A stretch of DNA of 64,000 bases from Balneolaceae bacterium (GCA_006969905.1 CP030887.1:1178001-1242000), one strand, 5' to 3'; shown: positions 1-9,496, numbered from the stretch's first letter. The notes: a model not told the origin generated them from the letters alone. Translations and numbers: made by a program.

Positions 1-724
1 CAACTGGCCTGCTTAAAGGGCCGGGAGAGCGGGAAAAAGATTCATTTGGATAGATGGAGGCACGGGGATGTGCAAGTTTTGCCAAAAATCCCGGGTCTTT
101 TTTTATGAGGTTAAATACAATGGTTGAGTCGTTTGGGGTTTCCAGTCCCTCAATACTTTTCAAGACCCTCTTTGCTGGATCTTTAACAAAGGTTTGTTCT
201 GAATGGAATGCTTCAAAACCTTTAATCATCGAAAACATATCAGCAGCATAGTCAGGCACTAAAACAGAACCCATTCTTAAAAAGCACTGCTCAATATCGG
301 CTGCTCTTACTTTTCTTCCTAAACCACTTGTAAACACGGTTGAGTTATGATAAAAAATATCATTACGAAGCCGGATAGTATACCGCAGGGAATCTCTTGA
401 AACCGACCAGCTTGTTGCGAGTGCAGGGATCACATAGCCATTTTCATCCAACCCAATTAACCCGTCATAAACCAGGTTTACAGCTCGTAACTCGCTATTG
501 GATTGTGCAAAAAGCGGATCTAAGGAGGTAATGGCTTCTACTTCACCAAGAGTAATTTGCTGAAAATCATCAACCGGTTCAGAATCCCTGATTTCAAATG
601 CTTCTTGTTTACTTCCTGTGCCGGGAAGCAGGCCACTATCATCCACAACTATGGTTTCGGTACTTTTACCACAGCCGGCAAGTACAGCAGCTAAACAGAG
701 ACCTGTCAGGTAAATATTTTTCAT
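1..724 (-). CDS. ABC transporter substrate-binding lipoprotein (SBP_bac_5 type), partial
   Basis: Only the N-terminal 241 residues are in the window; the C-terminus lies beyond base 1. Translated from ATG at 724, it opens with a lipoprotein signal peptide whose lipobox LAGC ends at Cys18. It continues with the layout of oligopeptide/peptide-binding proteins of ABC importers: an ITSLDPLFAQSNSE stretch, a LVYDGLIGLDENGYVIPALA segment, a predicted LR-x-D-IxxHNS stretch and a later region that normally carries the AxDV motif. The family delivers peptides or similar solutes to a membrane permease. It starts 4 nt after the ddl stop codon, so the two are probably cotranscribed, and a muropeptide or peptide substrate would fit that neighbour, but this is inference. 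The substrate cannot be read from the sequence. Confidence 0.85.
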   Translation of the reverse strand, partial: MKNIYLTGLCLAAVLAGCGKSTETIVVDDSGLLPGTGSKQEAFEIRDSEPVDDFQQITLGEVEAITSLDPLFAQSNSELRAVNLVYDGLIGLDENGYVIPALATSWSVSRDSLRYTIRLRNDIFYHNSTVFTSGLGRKVRAADIEQCFLRMGSVLVPDYAADMFSMIKGFEAFHSEQTFVKDPAKRVLKSIEGLETPNDSTIVFNLIKKDPGFLAKLAHPRASIYPNESFSRSPGPLSRPV

Positions 725-728
725 CAGG

Positions 729-1922
729 TTATTTTTTTATTCCTTTTAAGCCTTTAATACCTTTTGCAGCCTTTTCATTCAATAGGTTGGTATCATAAGT
801 ACGGACTCTTCCGTTTTTAGCCTGGTGCTTTTTAAGTGCAATAGCAATCAGTTTTTCCACAAGCTGAGTGAAATTAACATCCGACTTATCCCATAAATAA
901 AAAGAAAAAGAACCCGGGATGGTATTGATCTCGTTAAAGTAAACTTTTTCTGTTTTTGAATTCACTAAAAAGTCGAGGCGGGCCACCCCGGAAGCATCAA
1001 AAGCTTTAAAAGTTTGGACGGCCAGTTCTTGGATTTCGGAAGTGAGCTCCGAAGAAATATCAGCAGGAATAATACGATCAGCGGATGCCATTCCTTTTTC
1101 AGCAGAACCCCCGCTTTGGTACTTATCTTCAAAAGAAAGTGTATCAGTAGTTCCCAGAGGCTTTTCACATACACTGGCTATACAATCTTCAGCCGTACCC
1201 ATTACTGAACAATTAATCTCCATAAGAGGTTGGATGGCTTCTTCTACTAAAAGATGAGCATCGTACCGAAAAGCAGTTTCTACAGCATCAATAAGTTCAT
1301 CTCGGTTTCCGGCACGTTTTACACCAATGCTACTACCTAAATTTACGGGTTTAACAATGAGCGGGTAACCCAGCATTTCAGATTCTTTTAAGATGGTATC
1401 CTGATCATTTTCCCAGTTTGCTTCAAAAAAGTCCAGGCTGTCGGTAACAGGGATATTATTTGCCACACACAGTTGTTTCGCTTTTGCTTTGTCCATTCCA
1501 ACTGAAGAAGCGAGAACACCACTTCCTGTATAAGGAACATTATATGTTTCGCAAATACCCTGAAAGGAGCCATTTTCACCATCGCTGCCATGGAAAGCAC
1601 AAACAACAGCGTATACCGGATGAGATGCTGGTTTAGCAAAGAAGTGTGATTTGACTTGTTCTGTAAGGTGGGTTTGGCCGATTTCATTTTTTGTAAAAGA
1701 GCAAGGAGCAGCAGCTTTTTCAAGCTGCTTAAGGTCTTTGTAGTTCTTCAAATCAAGTAACAAATCGCCGGTAAACCAACGCCCGGATTTTGAAATATAA
1801 AGTGGTAAAATGGAATAGGATGAATCCTCCAAAGCAGCCATTGCCTGCATAGCCGTTAGTACAGAAACTTCATGCTCAGGGGATACTCCTCCAAAAGCTA
1901 CAATCAGGTTTTTTTGGGTCAT
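729..1922 (-). CDS. ddl: D-alanine--D-alanine ligase
   Basis: ATP-grasp ligase that joins two D-alanines for peptidoglycan precursors in the cytoplasm. Near the N-terminus the motif FGGVSPEHEVSVLTA matches the Ddl signature, and the C-terminal half carries the metal/ATP region ARLDFLVN and NEINTIPGSFSFYLW. At 397 aa it is longer than the E. coli DdlB type (about 306 aa), closer to the longer Ddl/VanA-like subgroup. The open frame extends six codons upstream to a TTG, but ATG at 1922 gives MTQKNLIVAFGG, which is where the family begins, so that start is used. It is upstream of, and 4 nt from, the peptide-binding lipoprotein gene. Confidence 0.93.
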   Translation of the reverse strand: MTQKNLIVAFGGVSPEHEVSVLTAMQAMAALEDSSYSILPLYISKSGRWFTGDLLLDLKNYKDLKQLEKAAAPCSFTKNEIGQTHLTEQVKSHFFAKPASHPVYAVVCAFHGSDGENGSFQGICETYNVPYTGSGVLASSVGMDKAKAKQLCVANNIPVTDSLDFFEANWENDQDTILKESEMLGYPLIVKPVNLGSSIGVKRAGNRDELIDAVETAFRYDAHLLVEEAIQPLMEINCSVMGTAEDCIASVCEKPLGTTDTLSFEDKYQSGGSAEKGMASADRIIPADISSELTSEIQELAVQTFKAFDASGVARLDFLVNSKTEKVYFNEINTIPGSFSFYLWDKSDVNFTQLVEKLIAIALKKHQAKNGRVRTYDTNLLNEKAAKGIKGLKGIKK

Positions 1923-2043
1923 ATAGCAAAAGATTCTCAAGGAATTTTTAATTGAAGTAAAGATATATAAATTCTTGATGAATGGTTTCTTATAGATTTA
2001 TAAGCATAAAGAATATGTTTGTGGAAGCTTTATATATGATAAT

Positions 2044-2067
2044 AATATCGCATGGTCATGCGATATT
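2044..2067. promoter_or_regulatory. 24-bp palindrome in the ddl / TonB-receptor divergent region
   Basis: AATATCGCATG and CATGCGATATT form a perfect 11-bp inverted repeat separated by only GT. It lies between the divergent ddl (start 1922) and the TonB receptor gene (start 2115), 47 bp upstream of the receptor ATG. The two-base spacer favours a protein-binding operator over an RNA hairpin. No regulator is encoded next to it. Confidence 0.4.
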
Positions 2068-2114
2068 AAATATTCCAACCTGGAAATAGGTTCTTGTAAA
2101 ACGGGGCATTTATT

Positions 2115-4358
2115 ATGAAATACAAGCTGCTACTAGTGTTACCAATTTTGGCTGCATCTTCAGGTTTTATTTTTTCCCAAACCACAAGTGTATTAAGAAT
2201 TATAGTTTTGGAAAAAGGACAACAGCCGATTACCGGTGCTACAGTTTTGCTCTATGAAGAGGGTTCGGAAGATTTTTCAGACTACTGTATATCAACTATA
2301 GATGGGTTTTGTGAATTTAGGAGTTTGGCAGATAGCTTATACACTATAAGAATATCATTTATTGGCTTTAAAGCACATTCAGAAGATATAAAAATAGGTT
2401 TGGGGCAAACTAAAGTAGAAACTATAATTCTGATGGAATCTACGAGTGAGCTTGATGAGATACTCATTGTAGGTGACCGACAAATTACAACCGGTGAGGT
2501 AGGAATTACCAGAATTACATCAGAAGATTTAAGCAGAATACCTTCTATGAATATAGAAGGAGATTTAATGGCTTATATTCAAACGGTATCAGGTGTAGTA
2601 ACAGTCGGAGATCAAGGAGGTGATTTATACATAAGGGGTGGCACCCCGGCTCAAAACCAGGTTCTAATTGACAATATACCAATTGTAAAGCCATTCCATA
2701 TTCTGAATCTTTTTTCAGCCCTTCCTGAGCAAGCAGTTAGTAATATCGAAATTTTTGCTGGTGGCTTTGATAATCAATATATGGGGAGTACATCAGCAGT
2801 AATTGATGCTACACTCAAAACAGGAGATTTTACAAAATATTCGTCTAGTGTTAGTTTTAGTCCATACATTTCAAGCCTTTTCTTTGAAGGGCCAACTCGA
2901 AAAGATGAGCGTTCACTCATGTTCAGTGGTCGTGTTTCTACCATAGATAAATATTCAGGATATTTGGGTACCAAGGAGCAAGACCTGAGATTTAATGATT
3001 TTATTACCCGGTATTCTATTCAAGGAAATGGTTTTAACTGCAACTTTACTGGCATTCTTACAAATGACCGGGGAAGAATAAACGAACGAAGGGAGAACTA
3101 TCTTGAATGGAGCAATACAGGATTGGGAGCCCGCTGCTTTGGATATGATGAACGTTTTGAGCATCCTTATGAGATTTCAATTGGATTTTCAAGATATGTT
3201 AATAGTGAGGGAGACGGAAACATAACAGAACGTGAAGCAAAGGTAACACAATCTTATATGCGATTTGATTTGCAGGAGTATTTATATGGGTTAAAAATAG
3301 ATTATGGATTTAATATAATAGCCCAGGGTTCTGCAGTAAAAATCGATGAAAAATTCACCTTACTTAATCAATTTAATAAGATTACACCCAATCTTCAGTT
3401 GTATGCAAAAACCGAACTGAATCCGTTTGAAAATATTCAAATACAACCAGGGTTAAGCTCTCAATTAACCCCTTCACACCCCCCTACTTTTGAGCCAAGG
3501 GTTAGGTTTATGTTCAAACCTCTAAAGAATGAGAGATTTGAAGTAAGCCTGGCTACAGGTCTTTACAACCAATTAATGGATGGTATTACTGACGAAAGAG
3601 ACGCAGGAACTACTTTTACTGCTTATAGGCCAAACGATAGAGGGGAACCCCTGCCAAGTGCTTTTCATGCAATACTGGGTGTAAGAAACAGAATTGGAAA
3701 AAACTGGAAAACAAATGTTGAAAGCTATTATAAAAGTCACAGGAATATACCGGTATCTAAATGGCAGCCTCTTGCCAAGTTGGAAACAGAAACTACACTA
3801 GCAAAATCAAATAATTATGGGTTTGATATAAATATAGAATACAGTGGTAATCAACTGTATTTATATGCAGGTTATGGGTGGTCTAAATCCGAGTATTCAG
3901 CTGAAAGTGAAGATTTGGGTGCTTGGGTGGGCGAACAAATCTTTAAGTATTACCCACCCCATGACCAAAGACACAAACTGAATACCATTCTAAGTCTTAG
4001 AACAGGAAAAATCGAAACCAGTTTGAATTGGGAGTTTGGGAGTGGCATGCCTTATACTCAAATATTGGGATTTGACCTGTTCTTAGTAATACCAAGGGAG
4101 GACCCTACAAAATTTGCTGGTCAGGCTCGCACTCTTTTTAGCAGGCCCTATAGCGAAAGGTTGCCCGTTTACCATCGATTGGATGCTTCTGTTAAACGTT
4201 CATTCACGTTATCTAATCGATTAGAAATGACAACAGAGATTGGGTGTATAAATATTTATGATCGTAGAAATGTTTTTTATTTGGATCTCAATCTTTTAGA
4301 AAGAGTAGACCAGGCACCTATCTTACCATATGCAGGTATAAAATTAGCTCTCCAATAA
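2115..4358 (+). CDS. TonB-dependent outer-membrane receptor with CarboxypepD_reg-like N-terminus
   Basis: 747 aa outer-membrane transporter. A signal peptide (residues about 1-21) is followed by a beta-sandwich regulatory domain (about 25-105, with ITGATVLLYEE and a GF..F.SL..G-like turn), a TonB plug (about 115-230; motifs DLYIRGGTPAQNQVLIDN and VSNIEIFAGGFDNQYMGS) and a C-terminal beta-barrel rich in alternating aromatic strands. Families of this layout take up siderophores, glycans or peptides using TonB energy. It is followed after 11 nt by two related lipoproteins, a receptor plus lipoprotein arrangement typical of Bacteroidota nutrient uptake pairs. There is no SusD, so glycan import is not suggested. 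The substrate is unknown. Confidence 0.85.
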   Translation: MKYKLLLVLPILAASSGFIFSQTTSVLRIIVLEKGQQPITGATVLLYEEGSEDFSDYCISTIDGFCEFRSLADSLYTIRISFIGFKAHSEDIKIGLGQTKVETIILMESTSELDEILIVGDRQITTGEVGITRITSEDLSRIPSMNIEGDLMAYIQTVSGVVTVGDQGGDLYIRGGTPAQNQVLIDNIPIVKPFHILNLFSALPEQAVSNIEIFAGGFDNQYMGSTSAVIDATLKTGDFTKYSSSVSFSPYISSLFFEGPTRKDERSLMFSGRVSTIDKYSGYLGTKEQDLRFNDFITRYSIQGNGFNCNFTGILTNDRGRINERRENYLEWSNTGLGARCFGYDERFEHPYEISIGFSRYVNSEGDGNITEREAKVTQSYMRFDLQEYLYGLKIDYGFNIIAQGSAVKIDEKFTLLNQFNKITPNLQLYAKTELNPFENIQIQPGLSSQLTPSHPPTFEPRVRFMFKPLKNERFEVSLATGLYNQLMDGITDERDAGTTFTAYRPNDRGEPLPSAFHAILGVRNRIGKNWKTNVESYYKSHRNIPVSKWQPLAKLETETTLAKSNNYGFDINIEYSGNQLYLYAGYGWSKSEYSAESEDLGAWVGEQIFKYYPPHDQRHKLNTILSLRTGKIETSLNWEFGSGMPYTQILGFDLFLVIPREDPTKFAGQARTLFSRPYSERLPVYHRLDASVKRSFTLSNRLEMTTEIGCINIYDRRNVFYLDLNLLERVDQAPILPYAGIKLALQ

Positions 4359-4369
4359 AGGTTTAGAGT

Positions 4370-5146
4370 ATGAAAAAGCAAATTCTTTTTTTGGCTTTAG
4401 TTTCTTTGTTAGCCATTTTGGGCTGCGAAACCTCGGTTGATTTAATGGATGAAGACAAAGCTCTTTATACAGTATATGCCAGTAATAATATGGATGATCC
4501 CATTCACTTCATAAGAGTGAAGGATATGAGTAAACCACTCATCCATGAAGAAGATGGAGTACTTAATGCGAAAGTAATACTTAACAACCTAACCGATGGC
4601 ACATTTGAAGTGTTAAGAGACAGCATCATAAAATTTAATGGTGTAAAAACACACAACTTCTACACCGCAAATACTGAGCATGGAAAAAAGTATGAACTTA
4701 AAATAGAAGGATCAGATGGAAGACTACTTACGGCAACAGCAACTACACCAGATATTGTGATTGCAGAAGTTATTACAGAGAGTGGTTTTTGCGATACACC
4801 CTTAGTATTTAGGTTTTATCCAATCCATGATGTTAGGCAAGTCGTTGTACGTTTTACCTTTCCTAAAGCACCAGGTATAGTTTATCCTGAAGAAGTCTGG
4901 TTGGGTGAAAATGATACTCTTTTTATGAAGAGTAATCTTTTGGAGGCAATTCGGACAGGTTTTCTTTCAGGCAAAATGACCTGCTCTGATTTAGAATCTC
5001 CTGAAGTAATTTTGAGTTGGGGTATTGTAGGGCCAGGTTTTTATGATTATACATTTTCAGATACGCTTGGTATTCCAGGAGGGTATGGATATTTCCGGTT
5101 CTTCTCCCCTGGAAGCACGGATCGATTTGCACTGGATTTGCATTAA
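4370..5146 (+). CDS. DUF4249-like surface lipoprotein A
   Basis: 258 aa. N-terminal lipoprotein signal with lipobox AILGC (Cys19). The rest is predicted beta-rich: after the cysteine come TVYASNNMDDPIHFIRVKDMSKP and an ATATTPDIV strand, the pattern of DUF4249 proteins that accompany TonB receptors in Bacteroidota. It shares that pattern with the next gene (IRV-H/K-D followed by EPIN or KPLI, then a TPP/TPD step near mid-protein), so the two are paralogues. It is 11 nt downstream of the receptor and very likely in its operon. I infer a surface-exposed accessory or substrate-capturing role. The DUF4249 assignment rests on pattern and context only. Confidence 0.6.
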   Translation: MKKQILFLALVSLLAILGCETSVDLMDEDKALYTVYASNNMDDPIHFIRVKDMSKPLIHEEDGVLNAKVILNNLTDGTFEVLRDSIIKFNGVKTHNFYTANTEHGKKYELKIEGSDGRLLTATATTPDIVIAEVITESGFCDTPLVFRFYPIHDVRQVVVRFTFPKAPGIVYPEEVWLGENDTLFMKSNLLEAIRTGFLSGKMTCSDLESPEVILSWGIVGPGFYDYTFSDTLGIPGGYGYFRFFSPGSTDRFALDLH

Positions 5147-5159
5147 CTGAGCTAATAAG

Positions 5160-6017
5160 ATGATACAAAGTAGGCTACCTTTAAAGAGCATACTAATTGC
5201 TACCGCTGTTATTATAGGGTGTGATAATTCTTTAGAGCCCATCGCAGAAAGACAGAAGAACAAGTATTCGATATACGGCACGTTAAATGTGAGTAAGAAT
5301 ATTAATTACATCAGGGTTCATGATACCAGTGAACCGATTAACTCAAATGATCCAAAAGAATTATCATTAGTAGCATTTTTAGATAACCAAATAACTACTA
5401 CTAGAGAAGTGCTAACAGGCCAGAATGTAAGATTTGAAGATATTTACACGCAAAACTTTTTGATAGGATCAGTGATAGAATATGGCACGGAGTATGTGTT
5501 TTCTTTGCAAGATGAAACAGGATATAAAGACTCAATACAAGTGTTTACTCCTCCAAAAGCCAGAGCTGTTTTGGTTAACCCAGAGGGTGATTGTGATCAG
5601 GTCAAAATATCTCTTGAAGTAAGCCCGGTAGATTTTGAACAGGACGAGTTTGTTGAAGTTGGTCTCAGTTTTATATTTAATGGGAAAGAGTTTTTTCATG
5701 GTGACGGGTATGGTAGAAATAATGATGGCTTTGAAATCATTAGGACTGACTCGGTGTATTCAGTTGCATTCTGGCCCAACAACGTTATTAATCCAGCTAT
5801 TGGAATAAGACCAGGTCCTGGTAACGATGCGGAGCGAATTACATGTATAGAAGAAGATATAACCCTGTTAAAACTGAAGTATTTTCATTATGGTAAGCCT
5901 GGTTTTGGCATTAAGAATTCGATAATAGATGATCAGCTGGTGTCGGTCAACAATAAAAAAGTTTTAGGGTTGTATGAAGAGGAGTTTGAACTTTTGCTAG
6001 ATACAACTCGCAATTAA
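5160..6017 (+). CDS. DUF4249-like surface lipoprotein B (paralogue of the upstream gene)
   Basis: 285 aa. Lipoprotein signal with lipobox VIIGC (Cys21), then a beta-rich body. Residues about 40-130 track the preceding protein: YSIYGTLNVSKNINYIRVHD against YTVYASNNMDDPIHFIRVKD, then a strand ending in TPPKA. This indicates a local tandem duplication followed by divergence. A single Cys pair later in the chain (GDCDQ and ITCIEED) may form a disulfide. It lies 13 nt after lipoprotein A and is the last gene of the receptor operon; the next gene is 99 nt away. It probably works with the TonB receptor at the outer-membrane surface. The ligand is unknown. Confidence 0.6.
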   Translation: MIQSRLPLKSILIATAVIIGCDNSLEPIAERQKNKYSIYGTLNVSKNINYIRVHDTSEPINSNDPKELSLVAFLDNQITTTREVLTGQNVRFEDIYTQNFLIGSVIEYGTEYVFSLQDETGYKDSIQVFTPPKARAVLVNPEGDCDQVKISLEVSPVDFEQDEFVEVGLSFIFNGKEFFHGDGYGRNNDGFEIIRTDSVYSVAFWPNNVINPAIGIRPGPGNDAERITCIEEDITLLKLKYFHYGKPGFGIKNSIIDDQLVSVNNKKVLGLYEEEFELLLDTTRN

Positions 6018-6116
6018 TTGAAAGGAAAAGGTGACAATTAAGCTACATCAGATTTGTTCCAGATACTGTTTTTTCCAATATTTTGTGTTGCTCCAATCCG
6101 CTAAGCAAATACATAT

Positions 6117-7013
6117 ATGGCAAAAGTTATAACATCACTTAAAGAACTCGATTTCAGTTTAACAGATCTGGATCCGATGCCGGTTCCTCAAAAAGTGATG
6201 GTGGTGAAACCTACTTTTTTTTCTATTGATTATGTGATTAACCCGCATATGGAAGGCCATGTTGGGGATGTGGACAAAATAGCTGCACAAAATGAATGGA
6301 GTCATCTTAAAGGAGCATACGAAGAGCTCGGTCTATATGTAGAGGCTGTGGGTGGGTTAAGAGGATATCCTGATATGGTATTTTGTGCAAATCAAAGCTT
6401 ACCCTATATCGACAAGGAAGGGAATAAGAAAGTAATTATGAGCGTAATGCATGCCGAACAGCGGAAAGGGGAAGTGGCTCATATTCAGAAAGTTTATGAA
6501 CAAAGCAGCTATGAAATTGTGCATCTGGATGAATCAAAATTTACGGATTTTGAAGGTATGGGAGATGCAATATGGCATTTTAAAAAAGCATTGCTTTGGG
6601 GTGGGTATGGTTTCAGGACCTCAAAAGAAGTGTATGAAGTAATTTCAGATACTTTTGAAGTACCGGTCATTATTCTGGAGCTTATTGATGATAAATTCTA
6701 CCACCTGGATACTTGTTTCTGTGTGTTGAATGAAACAACTGTAATGATATATCCTCCTGCATTTACAGAGGAGGGGCTTGCACTAATTAATGCTTTATTC
6801 CCGAATGTAATAGAAGCGATGAAATATGAGGCAGAGCAATTGTTCGCTTGTAATGCAACCTGCCCCGATGGTAAAAATGTATTTATTCAGCAAGGCTGTA
6901 CAGATATGAATCAAAAATTGAGGGGTGCAGGATTTAAGGTACATGAGTTTAGTACGAATGAATACCTAAAAAGCGGAGGAAGTGTATTCTGCATGAAAAT
7001 GATGCTTTGGTAA
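6117..7013 (+). CDS. Amidinotransferase / DDAH-like guanidino-modifying enzyme
   Basis: 298 aa, cytoplasmic. It shows the full catalytic set of the arginine deiminase / dimethylarginine dimethylaminohydrolase fold: PDMVFCANQ near residue 83, FEGMGDA about 145, HLDTCF with the catalytic His about 198, and SGGSVFC at the C-terminus with the nucleophilic Cys at 292. Enzymes of this fold hydrolyse or transfer the guanidino group of arginine derivatives. Which substrate (arginine, methylarginine or another guanidino compound) cannot be decided here. Small Bacteroidota homologues are usually annotated as arginine deiminase-related or amidinotransferase. No arginine pathway genes are adjacent. Confidence 0.82.
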   Translation: MAKVITSLKELDFSLTDLDPMPVPQKVMVVKPTFFSIDYVINPHMEGHVGDVDKIAAQNEWSHLKGAYEELGLYVEAVGGLRGYPDMVFCANQSLPYIDKEGNKKVIMSVMHAEQRKGEVAHIQKVYEQSSYEIVHLDESKFTDFEGMGDAIWHFKKALLWGGYGFRTSKEVYEVISDTFEVPVIILELIDDKFYHLDTCFCVLNETTVMIYPPAFTEEGLALINALFPNVIEAMKYEAEQLFACNATCPDGKNVFIQQGCTDMNQKLRGAGFKVHEFSTNEYLKSGGSVFCMKMMLW

Positions 7014-7026
7014 TCTTGGAATTTTA

Positions 7027-7072
7027 AATGTTAAGTGTTAAATGACAAGAATTCCATTTAACACTTAACATT
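7027..7072. repeat. 18-bp perfect inverted repeat (AT-rich hairpin)
   Basis: AATGTTAAGTGTTAAATG at 7027-7044 is repeated as its exact complement at 7055-7072 around a 10-nt loop. It fills most of the 74-bp gap between the amidinotransferase stop and the penicillin-acylase start. There is no U-run after it on either strand, so it is not a standard terminator. It may be an intergenic palindromic repeat or an mRNA-stabilising hairpin. Confidence 0.55.
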
Positions 7073-7087
7073 GAGCATTATAATTCA

Positions 7088-9496
7088 ATGAAATCGCTAA
7101 GGCCTGTATTTTCTTCTTTACTTCTGATCGGCTTAATTTTTTCTCTCAATACAAAATTCGGTTCTGTCCCTCCTCTTGGAAAATTCTTTGATCCGCAGGC
7201 AGGATTTTGGGCAAATGCAGAAATTTCTGTTCCTGAGTCTGGTGAAATAGCACTGGAAGGATTTGAAGGTAATGCATCGGTTTACTTTGATGAACGAAGA
7301 GTTCCCCACATTTTTGCTGATAATGAATATGATCTTTATTTCGCACAAGGTTATATAGTTGCAAGAGATCGATTGTTTCAGTTAGAGATCCAGACGTATG
7401 ATGCAGCGGGCAGGCTTTCAGAAAATTTGGGAAGCAGGACATTAAACAGAGACTTGACTACCCGCCGCAGGGGGATGCCCTATGGAGCCGAAAAAGCGTT
7501 GGAAGTAATGAAAGCAGATCCAAAAACCTGGGCCAGTATAAATGCTTATGCCGACGGTATCAACGCGTTCATATCCTCTTTGGAGCCAAAAGGCTATCCC
7601 GTTGAGTACAAAATCCTGGATTTTTCCCCTGAAGAATGGACGCCCATAAAGTCTGCACATTTAATGAAAAATATGACCCGCACTTTAGCAGGGGGAAATA
7701 ACGATGACAGGACAAGTAATACTATCAAATATTTTGGTTCAGATTTTGTTGAGAAGTTTTTTACAGTAAAGCCGGAACTCAATGACCCGATTATTCCTGC
7801 TTCCCGCAAATGGGATTTTGAAAGGATTCCGGTACAAAAACCGGATTCTTTATTTGTGCCGGCATCTGCGGTTGAACTTGGTGAATTTAAAAAACCGGAA
7901 GGCGTAGGCAGTAACAACTGGGCGGTATCGGGATCAAAAACGAAATCCGGTTACCCAATTTTGACCAATGATCCGCATTTAAGCCTTACACTCCCGTCTA
8001 TTTGGTATGAAATGCAGTTGAATGCCCCTGGCATCAATACATACGGGGTAACCCTGCAAGGGGCCCCGGGTGTGGTTATTGGCTTCAATGAAAAGGTAGC
8101 CTGGGGTGTAACTAATGTAGCTGCGGATGTGATGGACTGGTACGAGATAAAATTCAAAGACGCCTCTAAAAAAGAATACTGGCATGATGATAAATGGAAG
8201 CATACTACCTTGAGAATTGAGGAAGTAAAAGTACGTGGAGAAGAAGCCGTTCTGGATACGGTCATATACACGCATCATGGCCCGGTTACAGAAGTGAAGT
8301 CACGTATTAATGAAGAAAGGGAGCCTGCATATCATGCGCTAAAATGGATAGCCCATATTCCATCCAATGAGATCCGCACATTCTACGAACTAAACCGGGC
8401 AAAGGATTATGATGATTATGTGGAATCTCTGAAGCATTTAGTAGGTCCGGCCCAAAACTTTGTGTTCGCCAGCAGTGCAGGAGATATAGCATTATGGGTA
8501 AATGGAAAATTTCCTAATAAATGGGAACATCAGGGTAGAACTGTGAGTGATGGAACTGACCCGTTGTACGATTGGCAGGGCTGGATTCCCTTTGAGCATA
8601 ATCCCCACATAAAAAACCCGAAAAGAGGATTTGTAAGTTCAGCCAACCAGGAATCAGCTGCTCCCGATTATCCCTATTACCTGGACGATGATTTTGCCCC
8701 CTTCGAACGCGGGCGAAGAATTAATGATCGCCTGGCTGAAATGAACGAGATTACAGTCAAAGATATGCAGGATCTTCAGTTGGATAATTTCAGCTATCAT
8801 GCATCTACTATTTTGCCGGAGCTGCTGGAGTGGTTAGACGAGGATAGCTTAGGCGTTGACGAAAGAGAGGCAATGGAACTTTTGAAGGAATGGGATTACA
8901 TGAACGAAGCGGAATTAATAGCCCCTTCCTTATTCAGAAGATGGTGGGGTAATTTCTATGCTTCCATTTTTAATGACGAATACCGGTCAACAAAAGCTCC
9001 ATTGCGTTATCCATCCAGGGACCGCGTAAAAGAAGTGTTGAAAAACGAACCGGATTTCGAGTTCATAAATAACATAAATACAGAAAAAAAAGAGACCCTG
9101 GAAGAAAGAGCGCTTTATTCATTTAGGGCTACCATAAAGGGAATGACTGAAAACTATGGGGAACCCGGAGAGAATTGGAAATGGGGCTATTATCAAAACA
9201 ACGATATAGATCATATTTCCTTTATTCCGGGGCTAAGTGCAGAAAATGTATTCAGCAACGGGTCTTCTGAATCAGTTAATGCCACCCGGGGTGGATTCGG
9301 CCCTTCATGGCGAATGGTGGTTGAGCTGGGTCCTGAAGTAAAAGGCTGGGGAGTATATCCGGGAGGAGCATCCGGAAATCCGGGCTCTCCCAATTATGAT
9401 TCAATGCTGGAAAGCTGGCGAACAGGTGAGCTGTATGAACTTAAATTCATGAAAGAACCTCCAAAGGAATTTTTATATAAACTGGAATTGAAATAG
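7088..9496 (+). CDS. Penicillin acylase family protein (Ntn-hydrolase, S45)
   Basis: 802 aa precursor of a secreted, self-cleaving N-terminal nucleophile amidohydrolase. An N-terminal hydrophobic signal (about 8-25) leads into the alpha-chain region (DERRVPHIFADNEYDLYFAQGY, then ARDRLFQLEI). The beta chain would begin at Ser275 in GSNNWAVSG, the expected nucleophile, followed by TNDPHLSLTLPSIWYEMQ and the GAPGVVIGFNEKVAWGVTN oxyanion region. The family hydrolyses amide bonds, including acyl-homoserine lactones and N-acyl peptides; natural substrates in this phylum are mostly unknown. Full length for the family. It stands alone between a hairpin repeat and a small membrane protein gene. Confidence 0.9.
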   Translation: MKSLRPVFSSLLLIGLIFSLNTKFGSVPPLGKFFDPQAGFWANAEISVPESGEIALEGFEGNASVYFDERRVPHIFADNEYDLYFAQGYIVARDRLFQLEIQTYDAAGRLSENLGSRTLNRDLTTRRRGMPYGAEKALEVMKADPKTWASINAYADGINAFISSLEPKGYPVEYKILDFSPEEWTPIKSAHLMKNMTRTLAGGNNDDRTSNTIKYFGSDFVEKFFTVKPELNDPIIPASRKWDFERIPVQKPDSLFVPASAVELGEFKKPEGVGSNNWAVSGSKTKSGYPILTNDPHLSLTLPSIWYEMQLNAPGINTYGVTLQGAPGVVIGFNEKVAWGVTNVAADVMDWYEIKFKDASKKEYWHDDKWKHTTLRIEEVKVRGEEAVLDTVIYTHHGPVTEVKSRINEEREPAYHALKWIAHIPSNEIRTFYELNRAKDYDDYVESLKHLVGPAQNFVFASSAGDIALWVNGKFPNKWEHQGRTVSDGTDPLYDWQGWIPFEHNPHIKNPKRGFVSSANQESAAPDYPYYLDDDFAPFERGRRINDRLAEMNEITVKDMQDLQLDNFSYHASTILPELLEWLDEDSLGVDEREAMELLKEWDYMNEAELIAPSLFRRWWGNFYASIFNDEYRSTKAPLRYPSRDRVKEVLKNEPDFEFINNINTEKKETLEERALYSFRATIKGMTENYGEPGENWKWGYYQNNDIDHISFIPGLSAENVFSNGSSESVNATRGGFGPSWRMVVELGPEVKGWGVYPGGASGNPGSPNYDSMLESWRTGELYELKFMKEPPKEFLYKLELK

